From Sphingomonas pruni NBRC 15498 (lineage in GTDB: Bacteria > Pseudomonadota > Alphaproteobacteria > Sphingomonadales > Sphingomonadaceae): a stretch of DNA of 59,696 bases. The stretch is taken from positions 1 through 59,696 of the forward strand of contig NZ_BCYZ01000022.1 of the NCBI RefSeq assembly GCF_001598455.1. The letters are read 5' to 3'. The position numbers and the translations under genes are program-made. Of this stretch, positions 52,547 through 59,696 are shown piece after piece. Under the pieces are notes generated by a model, which did not search any database, was not told the origin of the DNA, and worked only from the letters and a program-made list of their open reading frames with translations. Within the stretch, counting starts at the first letter, position 1; each line of letters opens with the position of its first letter.

Positions 52547-54058
52547 TCAGCCCAGCGCCTTCACGATCTCCTCGACCATCTTCTTGGCATCGGCGAGGAG
52601 CATCATCGTATTGTCCTGGTAGAAGACGTCGTTGTCGACGCCGGCATAGCCGACGCCACCCATCGATCGCTTGATGAACAGCACGGTCTTGGCCTTGTTC
52701 ACGTCGAATACCGGCATGCCGTAGATCGGCGAGCTCTTGTCGGTCTTGGCCGCCGGATTGACCACGTCGTTGGCGCCGATGATGAACGCGACGTCGGTCT
52801 GGGCGAACTCGCTATTGATGTCCTCGAGCTCGAAGACTTCGTCATAAGGCACGTTGGCCTCGGCGAGCAGCACGTTCATGTGCCCCGGCATGCGTCCCGC
52901 GACCGGGTGGATCGCGTATTTGACGCGGACGCCCTCTTCCTTCAGCTTGTCGGCCATCTCGCGCAGCACGTGCTGCGCCTGCGCCACCGCCATGCCGTAA
53001 CCGGGGACGATGATGACCTGTTCGGCCTGGCTCATCAGGAACGCCGCGTCCTCGGCTGAGCCGCGCTTCCACGGGCGATCCGTCGCGGCGGCTGCCGCGC
53101 CGCCGCCGCTGTCGCCGCCGAACCCGCCGGCGATCACGCTGATGAAGCTGCGGTTCATCGCGCGGCACATGATGTAGCTGAGGATCGCGCCCGACGAGCC
53201 AACCAGCGCACCGGTGATGATCATCGCGGTGTTATGCAGCGTGAAGCCCATCGCCGCCGCCGCCCAGCCCGAATAGGAATTGAGCATCGAGACAACGACC
53301 GGCATGTCCGCGCCGCCGATCGGGATGATCAGCAGTAAGCCGATCGCGAACGAGAGGCCGGTGATCGTCCAGAATACCCAGGGCGACTGATCTTGGGTGA
53401 AATACGCGACCAGCCCGAGGATGCCCGCGAGCACCGCCAGGTTGATGACGTGACGCCCCGGCAGCATGATCGGCTTGCCGCCCATATTGCCGTTGAGCTT
53501 GAGGAAGGCGATCACCGAGCCGCTGAACGTGATCGCGCCGATCGCGACGCCCAGGCCCATTTCGATGCGGCTCTGGGTGAAGATCTGGCCAGCCGCGGCG
53601 ATGCCGAAGGCTTCGGGGTTGAGGAAGGCGGCGCCCGCGACGAGCACGGCCGCCAGACCGACTAGCGAGTGGAAGGCGGCCACGAGCTGCGGCATCGCGG
53701 TCATTGCGATACGGCGAGCGGTAACGATACCGATCGAGGCGCCGATCAAAATCGCGATAAGGATTTCGGCCGCAGTGCTCCAGTCCGGAAGAAACGACGG
53801 AGCATAAGTTAGCGACCGACACGAGGTCTCACCGCCGACAAGATGATTACATAACTCGCCCTGAGAACCGACCAAAGTTCCTGGAAAATGCACAATCAGC
53901 GTCGTCACGACGGCGATCGTCATACCGATCATGCCGAAGCGGTTGCCGCGCTGGCTTGAGGTCGGACTCGACAGCCCGCGTAGCGCAAGGATGAAGCACA
54001 CGCCGGCGACAAGATAGGCTAGCGACGCCCAGGGATTCACCGCGATCGTATGTTCCAT
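52547..54058 (-). CDS. pntB: NAD(P) transhydrogenase subunit beta
   Basis: A 503-residue subunit of the proton-translocating Re/Si-specific transhydrogenase. About nine membrane helices fill residues 8-300, and the NADP-binding domain III (about 325-503) shows V-P-G-Y-G-M-A-V-A-Q-A-Q, H-P-V-A-G-R-M-P-G-H-M-N-V and G-A-N-D-V-V-N-P-A. It makes NADPH from NADH at the cost of the proton gradient. It follows pntAb after a 97-bp gap holding palindromes. Confidence 0.96.
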   Translation of the reverse strand: MEHTIAVNPWASLAYLVAGVCFILALRGLSSPTSSQRGNRFGMIGMTIAVVTTLIVHFPGTLVGSQGELCNHLVGGETSCRSLTYAPSFLPDWSTAAEILIAILIGASIGIVTARRIAMTAMPQLVAAFHSLVGLAAVLVAGAAFLNPEAFGIAAAGQIFTQSRIEMGLGVAIGAITFSGSVIAFLKLNGNMGGKPIMLPGRHVINLAVLAGILGLVAYFTQDQSPWVFWTITGLSFAIGLLLIIPIGGADMPVVVSMLNSYSGWAAAAMGFTLHNTAMIITGALVGSSGAILSYIMCRAMNRSFISVIAGGFGGDSGGGAAAAATDRPWKRGSAEDAAFLMSQAEQVIIVPGYGMAVAQAQHVLREMADKLKEEGVRVKYAIHPVAGRMPGHMNVLLAEANVPYDEVFELEDINSEFAQTDVAFIIGANDVVNPAAKTDKSSPIYGMPVFDVNKAKTVLFIKRSMGGVGYAGVDNDVFYQDNTMMLLADAKKMVEEIVKALG

Positions 54059-54072
54059 TCAGTCTTACCCCG

Positions 54073-54153
54073 TCATGCCAGCGAAAGCTGGCATCTCCCT
54101 GTTTCTCGCCCGGCGCAGAGCCGCACGAGACCCCAGCGTTCGCTGGGGTGACA
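54073..54153. repeat. Inverted pair of extragenic palindromes between pntAb and pntB
   Basis: GTCATGCCAGCGAAAGCTGG at one end and CCAGCGTTCGCTGGGGTGAC at the other face each other; together they can form a long hairpin inside the pnt transcript, which may protect or separate the two halves of the mRNA. Confidence 0.75.
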
Positions 54154-54155
54154 TA

Positions 54156-54467
54156 TTATTTGTGACCGGCTGCCGGCCGATCCTTCTTCTTGTACATCGC
54201 CAGCATCCGCGCGGTGACCGCGAAGCCGCCGAAGATGTTGACGCTGGCTAGCACCACCGCGAGCAGGCCCAGCCATTTCGATGTCGCGCCGGTCCCGCCG
54301 ATCCCGATCGCCGCGCTGGCGATCAGCGCGCCGACGATGATCACCGACGAAATCGCGTTGGTCACCGCCATCAACGGCGTGTGCAGCGCCGGGGTCACCG
54401 ACCAGACGACGTAATAACCGACGAACACGGCCATTACGAAGATCGAGAGGATCGAGATGAAGTCCAT
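54156..54467 (-). CDS. pntAb: NAD(P) transhydrogenase alpha-2 membrane subunit
   Basis: A 103-residue, four-helix-type membrane segment (domain II part) of the split alpha subunit, with H-T-P-L-M-A-V-T-N-A-I-S near residue 29 and F-G-G-F-A-V-T-A-R-M-L near 82. It sits between pntAa and pntB but is separated from pntAa by the DUF559 unit. Its ribosome site AGGAG (54474-54478) lies just outside that unit. Confidence 0.94.
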   Translation of the reverse strand: MDFISILSIFVMAVFVGYYVVWSVTPALHTPLMAVTNAISSVIIVGALIASAAIGIGGTGATSKWLGLLAVVLASVNIFGGFAVTARMLAMYKKKDRPAAGHK

Positions 54468-54470
54468 GAT

Positions 54471-54947
54471 TTACTCCTGTTCCTCCCCGGAACGGGGAGG
54501 GGGACCGTCGGGCGAAGCCCGATGGTGGAGGGGCCGAGCGGCAAGCGATAAGATCGAATTGGCTACGTCGTCGGCATTACCCAGCACCTCACGCGCTGGA
54601 ATACGGACGATGTCGAGACCGCGCGATCGCATATAGGCGTCGCGCGTGGTGTCCCCTTTCTGCGCGCCGGCACTGGCATGAACTTCGCCGTCGACTTCGA
54701 TGACGAGGCGAGCCGACGAGCAGTAGAAATCTGCGACATAGTCAGCACCGATCGGGTGCTGGCGGCGAAAGCGAAAGCCGCCGGGGGAGCCGCGTAGGCG
54801 TTGCCAGAGCAGGATTTCGGGATAGGTCATGTCGCGACGAAGTTGTCTTGCGCGCGTGACGTTTGGCGGAACCCGTTGGGGCACCGCCCCTCCACCACGG
54901 CGCTGCGCGCCGCGGTCCCCCTCCCCGTGCCGGGGAGGAACATTCAT
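54471..54947 (-). CDS. DUF559 (Vsr-like) endonuclease-domain protein
   Basis: A 158-residue protein whose core (about 38-140) is the DUF559 PD-(D/E)xK nuclease fold: L-R-R-D-M-T-Y-P-E-I-L-L-W-Q-R-L-R, F-R-R-Q-H-P-I-G, an Asp in V-A-D-F-Y-C and the catalytic E-V-D-G pair, then R-I-P-A-R-E-V-L. The first about 30 and last about 15 residues are translations of the flanking inverted repeats. The ATG overlaps the pntAa stop as ATGA, and the TAA lies 3 bp before the pntAb start, so it is read as part of the pnt operon. Substrate and role unknown. Confidence 0.85.
   Translation of the reverse strand: MNVPPRHGEGDRGAQRRGGGAVPQRVPPNVTRARQLRRDMTYPEILLWQRLRGSPGGFRFRRQHPIGADYVADFYCSSARLVIEVDGEVHASAGAQKGDTTRDAYMRSRGLDIVRIPAREVLGNADDVANSILSLAARPLHHRASPDGPPPRSGEEQE
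54479..54534. repeat. Left 56-bp inverted repeat of the DUF559 unit
   Basis: Begins GTTCCTCCCCGG and ends GGTGGAGGGGC. It contains two hairpins (CCTCCCC-ggaa-CGGGGAGG and a GTCGGGC-gaa-GCCCGAT stem). It is the reverse complement of 54886-54941 apart from changes that keep the stems paired. Confidence 0.85.
54886..54941. repeat. Right 56-bp inverted repeat of the DUF559 unit
   Basis: Begins GCCCCTCCACC and ends CCGGGGAGGAAC, three bases before the pntAa stop codon. Its inner stem (GCGGCGC/GCGCCGT on the other strand) differs from the left copy but remains paired. Confidence 0.85.
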
Positions 54948-56065
54948 GCCAGCAGCCTCTGGTTCACGACCTTACCGTCCCGCGTCAGCCGCACCGCATC
55001 CCCGATCTCCTCATCGAGCACGGGCTTACCCGCTTCCTTGTCCCAGAAGGTCGAGAGGAAATTATACAGATTGCGCGCGAACAGCGCCGAGCTGTCGGTC
55101 GCGAGACGCGACGCCACGTTCTTGTGGCCGACGATCCGCACCCCATGCTTCTCGACGACTTCGCCCGCGACCGAGCCCTCGACATTGCCCCCGCTTTCGA
55201 CGGCGAGATCGACGATCACGCTGCCCGGACGCATCGTCGCAATCTGCGCATCGCTGATGAGCCGCGGCGCGGGACGGCCCGGGATCAGCGCGGTGGTGAT
55301 GACGATGTCCTGCTTGGCGATGTGCCCGGAAACCAGTTCGGCCTGCGCCTTCTGATACTCCTCGCTCATCTCGGTGGCATAGCCGCCCGAGCCTTCGCCC
55401 TCGATCCCCGCGACATTCTCGACGAAGATCGGTTTGGCGCCGAGCGACTGGATCTGCTCCTTGGTCGCCGAGCGCACGTCGGTTGCCGAGACCTGCGCAC
55501 CCAGCCGTCGCGCGGTGGCGATCGCCTGGAGGCCGGCAACACCCACGCCCATCACGAAGCACTTGGCCGCCGACACGGTACCCGCCGCGGTCATCATCAT
55601 CGGGAAGGCGCGGCCATATTCGGCCGCCGCGTCGAGCACCGCCTTGTAGCCGGCGAGGTTCGCCTGGCTCGACAATATGTCCATCGACTGCGCGCGCGTG
55701 ATGCGCGGCATGAATTCCATCGCCAATGCTTCGATACCAGCGGCAGCATAGCCGTCGACCCGCGCCCGCTCGCCGAACGGGTTGAGCCCGGCGACCAGCC
55801 AGGCACCCTTGGCGGCGTCCTTCAAGTCGGCCGGATCGGGGCCCTGGATGCCGAGCACGATATCGGCGCCCTTGAGCACCGCTGCCCGCGTTCCGATCGT
55901 CGCGCCCGCCCCTTCAAAGCCGGCGTCGTCATAGCTGGCGGCAGCGCCTGCGCCCTGCTCGATCGCGACCTGGGCGCCCAGCGCGACGAACTTCTTGACC
56001 GTTTCCGGAGTCGCCGCGACGCGGCGCTCGCCCGAAGCGGTTTCCCGCAGGACGGCGATCTTCAC
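54944..56065 (-). CDS. pntAa: NAD(P) transhydrogenase subunit alpha-1 (NAD-binding)
   Basis: A 373-residue soluble domain I of the split alpha subunit. It has M-K-I-A-V-L-R-E at the start, M-M-T-A-A-G-T-V near residue 156, the NAD-binding G-V-G-V-A-G-L-Q-A-I-A-T-A-R-R-L-G and the acidic T-D-V-R after it. First transhydrogenase gene, 7 bp after the small oxidase subunit gene. Its stop codon overlaps the DUF559 start. Confidence 0.95.
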   Translation of the reverse strand: MKIAVLRETASGERRVAATPETVKKFVALGAQVAIEQGAGAAASYDDAGFEGAGATIGTRAAVLKGADIVLGIQGPDPADLKDAAKGAWLVAGLNPFGERARVDGYAAAGIEALAMEFMPRITRAQSMDILSSQANLAGYKAVLDAAAEYGRAFPMMMTAAGTVSAAKCFVMGVGVAGLQAIATARRLGAQVSATDVRSATKEQIQSLGAKPIFVENVAGIEGEGSGGYATEMSEEYQKAQAELVSGHIAKQDIVITTALIPGRPAPRLISDAQIATMRPGSVIVDLAVESGGNVEGSVAGEVVEKHGVRIVGHKNVASRLATDSSALFARNLYNFLSTFWDKEAGKPVLDEEIGDAVRLTRDGKVVNQRLLA

Positions 56066-56072
56066 CCGCGGC

Positions 56073-56207
56073 TTACTTGTGACCGGAGGAGATGAGCCAG
56101 ATCACGATCGCCGCGATCAGGAAGCACCCCACCGCACCATATTTGAGCATCCCGAGCACCGAGTGATACGTCGATTCGTGTGCCTTCATGTCGGTCTGAT
56201 CGGCCAT
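56073..56207 (-). CDS. aa3-type cytochrome c oxidase subunit IV
   Basis: A 44-residue protein: a hydrophilic N-terminus with M-A-D-Q-T-D-M-K-A-H-E-S-T-Y, then a single helix with F-L-I-A-A-I-V-I-W-L, ending S-G-H-K. This is the pattern of the tiny bacterial subunit IV of aa3 oxidase (COX aa3 subIV family), often annotated directly upstream of pntA in sphingomonads. The other oxidase genes are not in the window. It probably shares the pnt promoter. Confidence 0.82.
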   Translation of the reverse strand: MADQTDMKAHESTYHSVLGMLKYGAVGCFLIAAIVIWLISSGHK

Positions 56208-56365
56208 GCCGCTACTCTCTCCACCCTGATAGTGTCGCGGTCTTAGCCAGCACGGCCCTTTGCCTCAAGCCCGCAAGCGCCAACATCGTTACCGCACGCG
56301 CTTAAGCTGACCTTTACCCTCCCGGCTTAGGGTGACCTGATGAACAGGGAGCAGAAGAGGGCGGG

Positions 56366-57784
56366 ATGACGCGCAACGGACAGCGCCTCCTGATGTTGAT
56401 CGACGACGAACCCGCGCAGCGCCGGCTGGTTTCGGCCATTGCCGCGCGGCGCGACTGGCGTTCGGTCTTCGCGCCCGACGGCGAAACCGCAATCGCGATG
56501 CTCGGCACCCAGGACGGGATGCAGCTCGACGCCATCCTCCTCGACAGTTTCGGCCCCGGATGCGAGGCCGAGGCGCTGATCACCGAATTGCGCGCCCGCC
56601 GCCCGCAACTGCCCATCCTGATGCTCACCGCCAACGGCTCGGTCGCGCAAGCGGTCGGCGCGATGCGCGCGGGCGCCACCGATTACCTGGTCAAACCGTT
56701 CGCGTCCGAACGCTTGTTGTCGGCGCTCGAAGCGGCGGTCGCCGGCACCGAAGCGGGGGAGCTTCGCCCGTTGACCGAGAAGATTCCCGCGCTGTTGGGT
56801 TTCGACGAAATCGTCGGCGCGTCGCCCGATTTCCGCGCGGCATTGGCGATCGCCGCCAAGGCCGCGCGGGCCCGAGTCCCCGTGCTGATCGAGGGCGAAA
56901 GCGGCGTCGGCAAGGAAGTCGTCGCCGAGGCGATCCATGCCGCCTCGCCGCGCGGCAAGAAGCCGATGATCGCGATCAATTGCGGCGCGATCCCCGCCAA
57001 CCTGGTCGAAAGCGAGCTGTTCGGGCACGAAAAGGGCGCCTTCACTGGCGCGTTCGAGCGCAAGATCGGCAGGTTCGCGGACGCCGATGGCGGCACGCTC
57101 TTTCTGGACGAGATCGGCGAGATGCCGCTCGATGCCCAGGTCAAATTGCTCCGCGTGCTGCAATCGGGCGAGGTCCAGCCGATCGGCGCGCGGCATGTCC
57201 GCGAAGTCGACGTCCGCGTCATCGCCGCGACCAACAAGCGGCTGATCGAGGAAGTCGAGGCCGGCCGGTTCCGCGAAGATCTCTATTACCGCCTCAACGT
57301 CGTCCAGGTGACGATCCCGCCTTTACGCGAACGTACCGGGGATATCCCGGCGCTGGCCCGCCATCTGCTCGCGAGAATCGCCGACCAGCCCGGCCTGCGC
57401 CCGCTCGGCATCACCGACGACGCGCTGGCGCTGCTCGGCCGTTACGACTGGCCGGGCAATGTCCGCCAGCTGCAGAATGCGCTCTTTCGCGCCGCCGTCC
57501 TCTGCGAGGGCGACGCGCTGACGCGCGCCGACTTCCCGCAGATCGCCGCGCTCGGGACCGCTCGCATTCCGATACCGGGCGGCCAGATGGCGACATCGGG
57601 CGGCGTCACCCTGTTCCGAGCCGACGGCAATATGCGCCCGCTGGAAGAGATCGAAGCCGATGTCATTCGTCTCGCCATCGGCCATTATCGCGGCCGCATG
57701 ACCGAAGTCGCGCGGCGATTGGGGATTGGGCGCTCGACGCTCTATCGCAAGCTGGGCGAGCTTGGCATCGACAACGCCGCCTAG
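56366..57784 (+). CDS. Sigma-54-dependent response regulator (receiver-AAA+-Fis)
   Basis: A 472-residue NtrC-type activator. Receiver domain (about 5-120) with D-D-E near residue 13, the acceptor region I-L-L-D-S and the lysine in Y-L-V-K-P-F. The AAA+ domain (about 145-370) has Walker A G-E-S-G-V-G-K-E, the sigma-54 contact loop G-A-F-T-G-A, Walker B L-F-L-D-E-I-G-E and an R-E-D-L-Y-Y-R-L sensor region. The C-terminal Fis-type HTH includes R-L-G-I-G-R-S-T-L-Y-R-K-L. No sensor kinase is adjacent. Targets unknown. Confidence 0.93.
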   Translation: MTRNGQRLLMLIDDEPAQRRLVSAIAARRDWRSVFAPDGETAIAMLGTQDGMQLDAILLDSFGPGCEAEALITELRARRPQLPILMLTANGSVAQAVGAMRAGATDYLVKPFASERLLSALEAAVAGTEAGELRPLTEKIPALLGFDEIVGASPDFRAALAIAAKAARARVPVLIEGESGVGKEVVAEAIHAASPRGKKPMIAINCGAIPANLVESELFGHEKGAFTGAFERKIGRFADADGGTLFLDEIGEMPLDAQVKLLRVLQSGEVQPIGARHVREVDVRVIAATNKRLIEEVEAGRFREDLYYRLNVVQVTIPPLRERTGDIPALARHLLARIADQPGLRPLGITDDALALLGRYDWPGNVRQLQNALFRAAVLCEGDALTRADFPQIAALGTARIPIPGGQMATSGGVTLFRADGNMRPLEEIEADVIRLAIGHYRGRMTEVARRLGIGRSTLYRKLGELGIDNAA

Positions 57785-57786
57785 CT

Positions 57787-57823
57787 TAAACCCCCTCTCC
57801 CGCAAGCGGGAGAGGGCTTTTGG
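57787..57823 (+). terminator. Intrinsic terminator after the sigma-54 activator
   Basis: CCCCTCTCCCG-caa-GCGGGAGAGGG runs into CTTTTGGC directly behind the stop codon. Confidence 0.75.
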
Positions 57824-57874
57824 CACCCGCTTCCGCCATTGCCGCCCGCTCGGACTCACCGTACGGCCACCCCC

Positions 57875-58657
57875 ATGCGCATCACCGATACCGACATTGC
57901 CCTCGCCATGGCCCTGGCCGACGCCGCCGGAGCGGCGATTCGGCCGCATTTCCGCGCGCCGTTCGACGTCGAGATGAAGGAGGACGCTTCCCCCGTCACG
58001 ATCGCCGATCGGGCCGCCGAACAGGCGATGCGCGCCTTGCTCGCCGCCGAGGCGCCGCGCGACGGCATTTCGGGCGAGGAATTCGGCACGACCGAAGGAT
58101 CTACCGGGCGGCAATGGGTGCTCGATCCGATCGACGGGACCCGCGCGTTCATCGCCGGACGGCCGCTGTTTGGAACGCTGATTTCGCTGGTGATCGACGG
58201 TTGGCCGGCGATCGGCATCATCGACCAGCCGATCCTGAAGGAGCGCTGGGTCGGCGCGATCGGACGCCCTACCCTGTTCAACGGCAAGCCGGTCAGGACC
58301 CGCGCCTGCCGCGAATTGAGCCATGCGCTCCTCGCGACGACCTCGCCCGCCTTGTTCGACGATTCGCAGCTTCACGCCTTCGAGCATCTCGACGGGGCGG
58401 TGCGATCGGTCGTGCTGGGGGGCGATTGCTATAACTACGCCACGCTGGCCTCGGGCTGGCTCGACCTGGTGGTCGAAGCCGGCCTCAAGCTGCACGACTT
58501 CGCTGCCTTGGTCCCGGTGATCGAAGGCGCGGGCGGGCGGATGTGCGACTGGTCGGGCGATCCGCTGACCGCCGCCAGCAACGGCGAAGTGGTTGCCGCG
58601 GGCGATCCAGCGCGGGTCGAGGAAGTGCTGGAAGCGCTGGCCTGCCGGGGGCACTGA
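57875..58657 (+). CDS. hisN: Inositol-monophosphatase-family phosphatase, probable histidinol-phosphatase
   Basis: A 260-residue IMPase-fold, magnesium-dependent phosphatase. Metal ligands are in G-E-E-F-G near residue 69 and D-P-I-D-G-T-R-A-F near 87, with the late Asp in L-H-D-F-A-A-L. The sequence is closest in pattern to the HisN group, which removes phosphate from histidinol phosphate in many alphaproteobacteria; another sugar-phosphate substrate is possible. Start at the ATG before R-I-T-D-T-D. Confidence 0.82.
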   Translation: MRITDTDIALAMALADAAGAAIRPHFRAPFDVEMKEDASPVTIADRAAEQAMRALLAAEAPRDGISGEEFGTTEGSTGRQWVLDPIDGTRAFIAGRPLFGTLISLVIDGWPAIGIIDQPILKERWVGAIGRPTLFNGKPVRTRACRELSHALLATTSPALFDDSQLHAFEHLDGAVRSVVLGGDCYNYATLASGWLDLVVEAGLKLHDFAALVPVIEGAGGRMCDWSGDPLTAASNGEVVAAGDPARVEEVLEALACRGH

Positions 58658-58664
58658 TTTCTTT

Positions 58665-58791
58665 CGCACAGAGGCGCAGAGAGCGCGGAGAGTAGCTACG
58701 AGCGGCACTGCCGCTCCTTCCCCACAACCTTTTTAGCGCCTTCGGCGAGCATCTCTACAACGACCTCTGCGCCCCTTGCGCGTCTGCGCGA
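58665..58791. repeat. Inverted repeat with GCAGAG/CTCTGC arms
   Basis: CGCACAGAGGCGCAGAG on the left faces CCTCTGCGCC and GTCTGCGCG on the right. This fills the 277-bp gap before rpmI and may also terminate the hisN-like transcript. Confidence 0.6.
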
Positions 58792-58934
58792 ACCCTAGAA
58801 CCGCAAGCGGCGGTTGCATTTCCCGAGACTCGCCGCTATGCGCGCCAGCTTCCCGAGCGATGCGTGGAAAGAACGGCCCGGCCATCAAGGGCTGCCGCGG
58901 CTGTTCCAGTCTCGCTCAAACCGAAAGGACAAAA

Positions 58935-59138
58935 ATGCCCAAGCTCAAGACGAAGAGCGGCGTGAAGAAGCGCTTCAAGCTCACCGCCACCGGTAAGCTG
59001 AAGCACGGCGTCGCCGGCAAGCGCCACCGGCTCATCAGCCACAACGGCAAGTACATTCGCCAGAACCGCGGCACCACGGTGCTGTCGGACGCCGACACCA
59101 AGACGGTGAAGGCCTGGGCCCCGTACGGCCTGAACTGA
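58935..59138 (+). CDS. rpmI: 50S ribosomal protein L35
   Basis: A 67-residue very basic protein starting [14 protein letters not shown], standard for L35, with the H-R-L-I-S-H segment. GAAAGGA precedes the ATG. It is 14 bp before rplT. The usual infC partner is not directly upstream. Confidence 0.96.
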   Translation: MPKLKTKSGVKKRFKLTATGKLKHGVAGKRHRLISHNGKYIRQNRGTTVLSDADTKTVKAWAPYGLN

Positions 59139-59152
59139 GGAGCTAGACAGAT

Positions 59153-59518
59153 ATGGCACGCGTCAAACGTGGTGTGACCACCCGCGCCAAGCACAAGAAC
59201 ATTCTTGAGCAGGCCAAGGGCTATTCGGGTCGCCGCAAGAACACCATCCGCATCGCTCGTCAGGCCGTCGAAAAGGCCGGGCAATATGCGTATCGCGACC
59301 GCAAGGTCAAAAAGCGGACCTTCCGAGGTCTGTGGATCCAGCGCATCAACGCCGGTGTCCGCGCCGAGGGTCTGACCTATTCGCAATTCATGCACGGCCT
59401 GAAGCTCGCCGGCATCGACCTCGACCGGAAGGTCCTGGCCGATATCGCGATGCACGAGTCGGAAGCGTTTACCGCCATCATCGCGCAGGCGAAGGCGGCA
59501 CTGCCCCAGGCCGCCTGA
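59153..59518 (+). CDS. rplT: 50S ribosomal protein L20
   Basis: A 121-residue rRNA-binding assembly protein with [15 protein letters not shown] at the start, [10 protein letters not shown], and [13 protein letters not shown] motif (here [12 protein letters not shown]). GAGGAGC lies before the ATG. In an rpmI-rplT operon ending in a strong terminator. Confidence 0.97.
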   Translation: MARVKRGVTTRAKHKNILEQAKGYSGRRKNTIRIARQAVEKAGQYAYRDRKVKKRTFRGLWIQRINAGVRAEGLTYSQFMHGLKLAGIDLDRKVLADIAMHESEAFTAIIAQAKAALPQAA

Positions 59519-59543
59519 CCGACCTGTAGCGAGTGAAGATACG

Positions 59544-59579
59544 GGGCGTCGGTGGCAACACCGGCGCCCTTTTCTTTTC
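59544..59579 (+). terminator. Intrinsic terminator after rplT
   Basis: GGGCGTCGGTG-gcaa-CACCGGCGCCC is followed by TTTTCTTTT. Confidence 0.9.
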
Positions 59580-59604
59580 CGGAGACGGAAGCTTGGCTTC
59601 CCAA

Positions 59605-59655
59605 TCCTCCCCCGCCAGGGGGAGGTGGCAGCCGCCAGGCTGACGGAGGGGGAGG
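59605..59655. repeat. Palindromic repeat near the right end, built like the DUF559-unit repeats
   Basis: TCCTCCCCC opens and GGGGGAGGA closes the element; inside are CTCCCCC-gcca-GGGGGAG and CAGCC-gc... CAGGCTG stems. The order of stems resembles the DUF559-unit repeats, though the sequence is different. An ATG follows at 59656, but the window ends 40 bases later in a run of C. Confidence 0.6.
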
Positions 59656-59696
59656 ATGGCGAAACACTATCGTCGTGCCTCCGCCCCCCCCCCCCC

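Noticed and set aside
58658..58934. infC or an L20 leader in front of rpmI
   Set aside because: No infC frame is present, and the gap is filled by an inverted repeat without recognisable L20 leader structure.
59683..59696. Run of C at the end of the window
   Set aside because: A homopolymer at the very edge is most simply an assembly or padding artefact; nothing can be read from it.

Overview
The window looks like a chromosomal segment of a GC-rich sphingomonad (Alphaproteobacteria, Sphingomonadales; Sphingomonas or a close relative). The basis is the codon and GC bias, the divK/DUF3572 pair, the rpiB-glyA-nrdR order, a three-gene proton-translocating transhydrogenase preceded by a tiny aa3-oxidase subunit IV gene, a mitofilin-like gene behind hemC-hemD, a chromosomal virB cluster, and repeated short palindromes of the GTCATCCCAGC / TCATGCCGGG types between genes. 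The species call is inference; no rRNA is present.

Layout. 1-5.4 kb: metallophosphoesterase, DUF922 protein, Dps, a GDT1-like membrane protein, rpmG, divK, DUF3572, a HAD hydrolase and a RidA-like protein. 5.5-12 kb: a FemAB-like acyltransferase facing a tightly coupled membrane-glycan operon (UGM-like FAD enzyme, GtrA, an STT3-like GT-C protein and a second polytopic protein). 12-17.7 kb: argG, a MATE exporter and the rpiB-glyA-(two small proteins)-nrdR operon. 17.8-20.5 kb: btaA-btaB for betaine lipid, with a PhoB-like direct repeat upstream, then trmJ. 20.5-29.3 kb: rpsD, a PRMT7-like methyltransferase, S9 and M28 peptidases, agmatine deiminase, and a CnoX-like thioredoxin coupled to a LON-domain protein. 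29.4-33.1 kb: tRNA-Gly with a 166-bp tandem duplication that copies its 3' end, a TAT-exported dienelactone-hydrolase-like fragment and two tandem secreted beta-helix paralogues. 33.2-41.0 kb: a compact type IV secretion operon virB2-3-4-6-8-9-10-11 on the minus strand. 41-47 kb: KTSC, DUF72, hemC-hemD-mitofilin, a hydrolase/OsmC fusion and two AT-richer orphan genes. 47-51.7 kb: an ArsR-VOC-SRPBCC-SRPBCC operon, an XRE/S24-like regulator, a GH29 fucosidase and tRNA-Val. 51.7-56.2 kb: a winged-helix protein and the pnt operon, interrupted by a DUF559 endonuclease gene between two 56-bp inverted repeats. 56.3-59.7 kb: a sigma-54 activator, a HisN-like phosphatase, rpmI and rplT.

How the genes work together. 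Most operons are joined by ATGA, GTGA or TGATG overlaps, so co-translation is the rule. The main leads are (1) the DUF559 palindrome-flanked unit seated exactly between the pntAa stop codon and the pntAb ribosome-binding site; (2) the virB system without coupling ATPase, relaxase, VirB1, VirB5 or VirB7 in the window, whose virB11 frame has no canonical start codon before its conserved N-terminus; (3) betaine-lipid genes under a likely Pho box; (4) a bacterial PRMT7-like protein with Asp at the second catalytic acid; and (5) an ArsR operon with two matching operators and a predicted leaderless transcript. No CRISPR array, integrase, transposase or prophage genes were seen.
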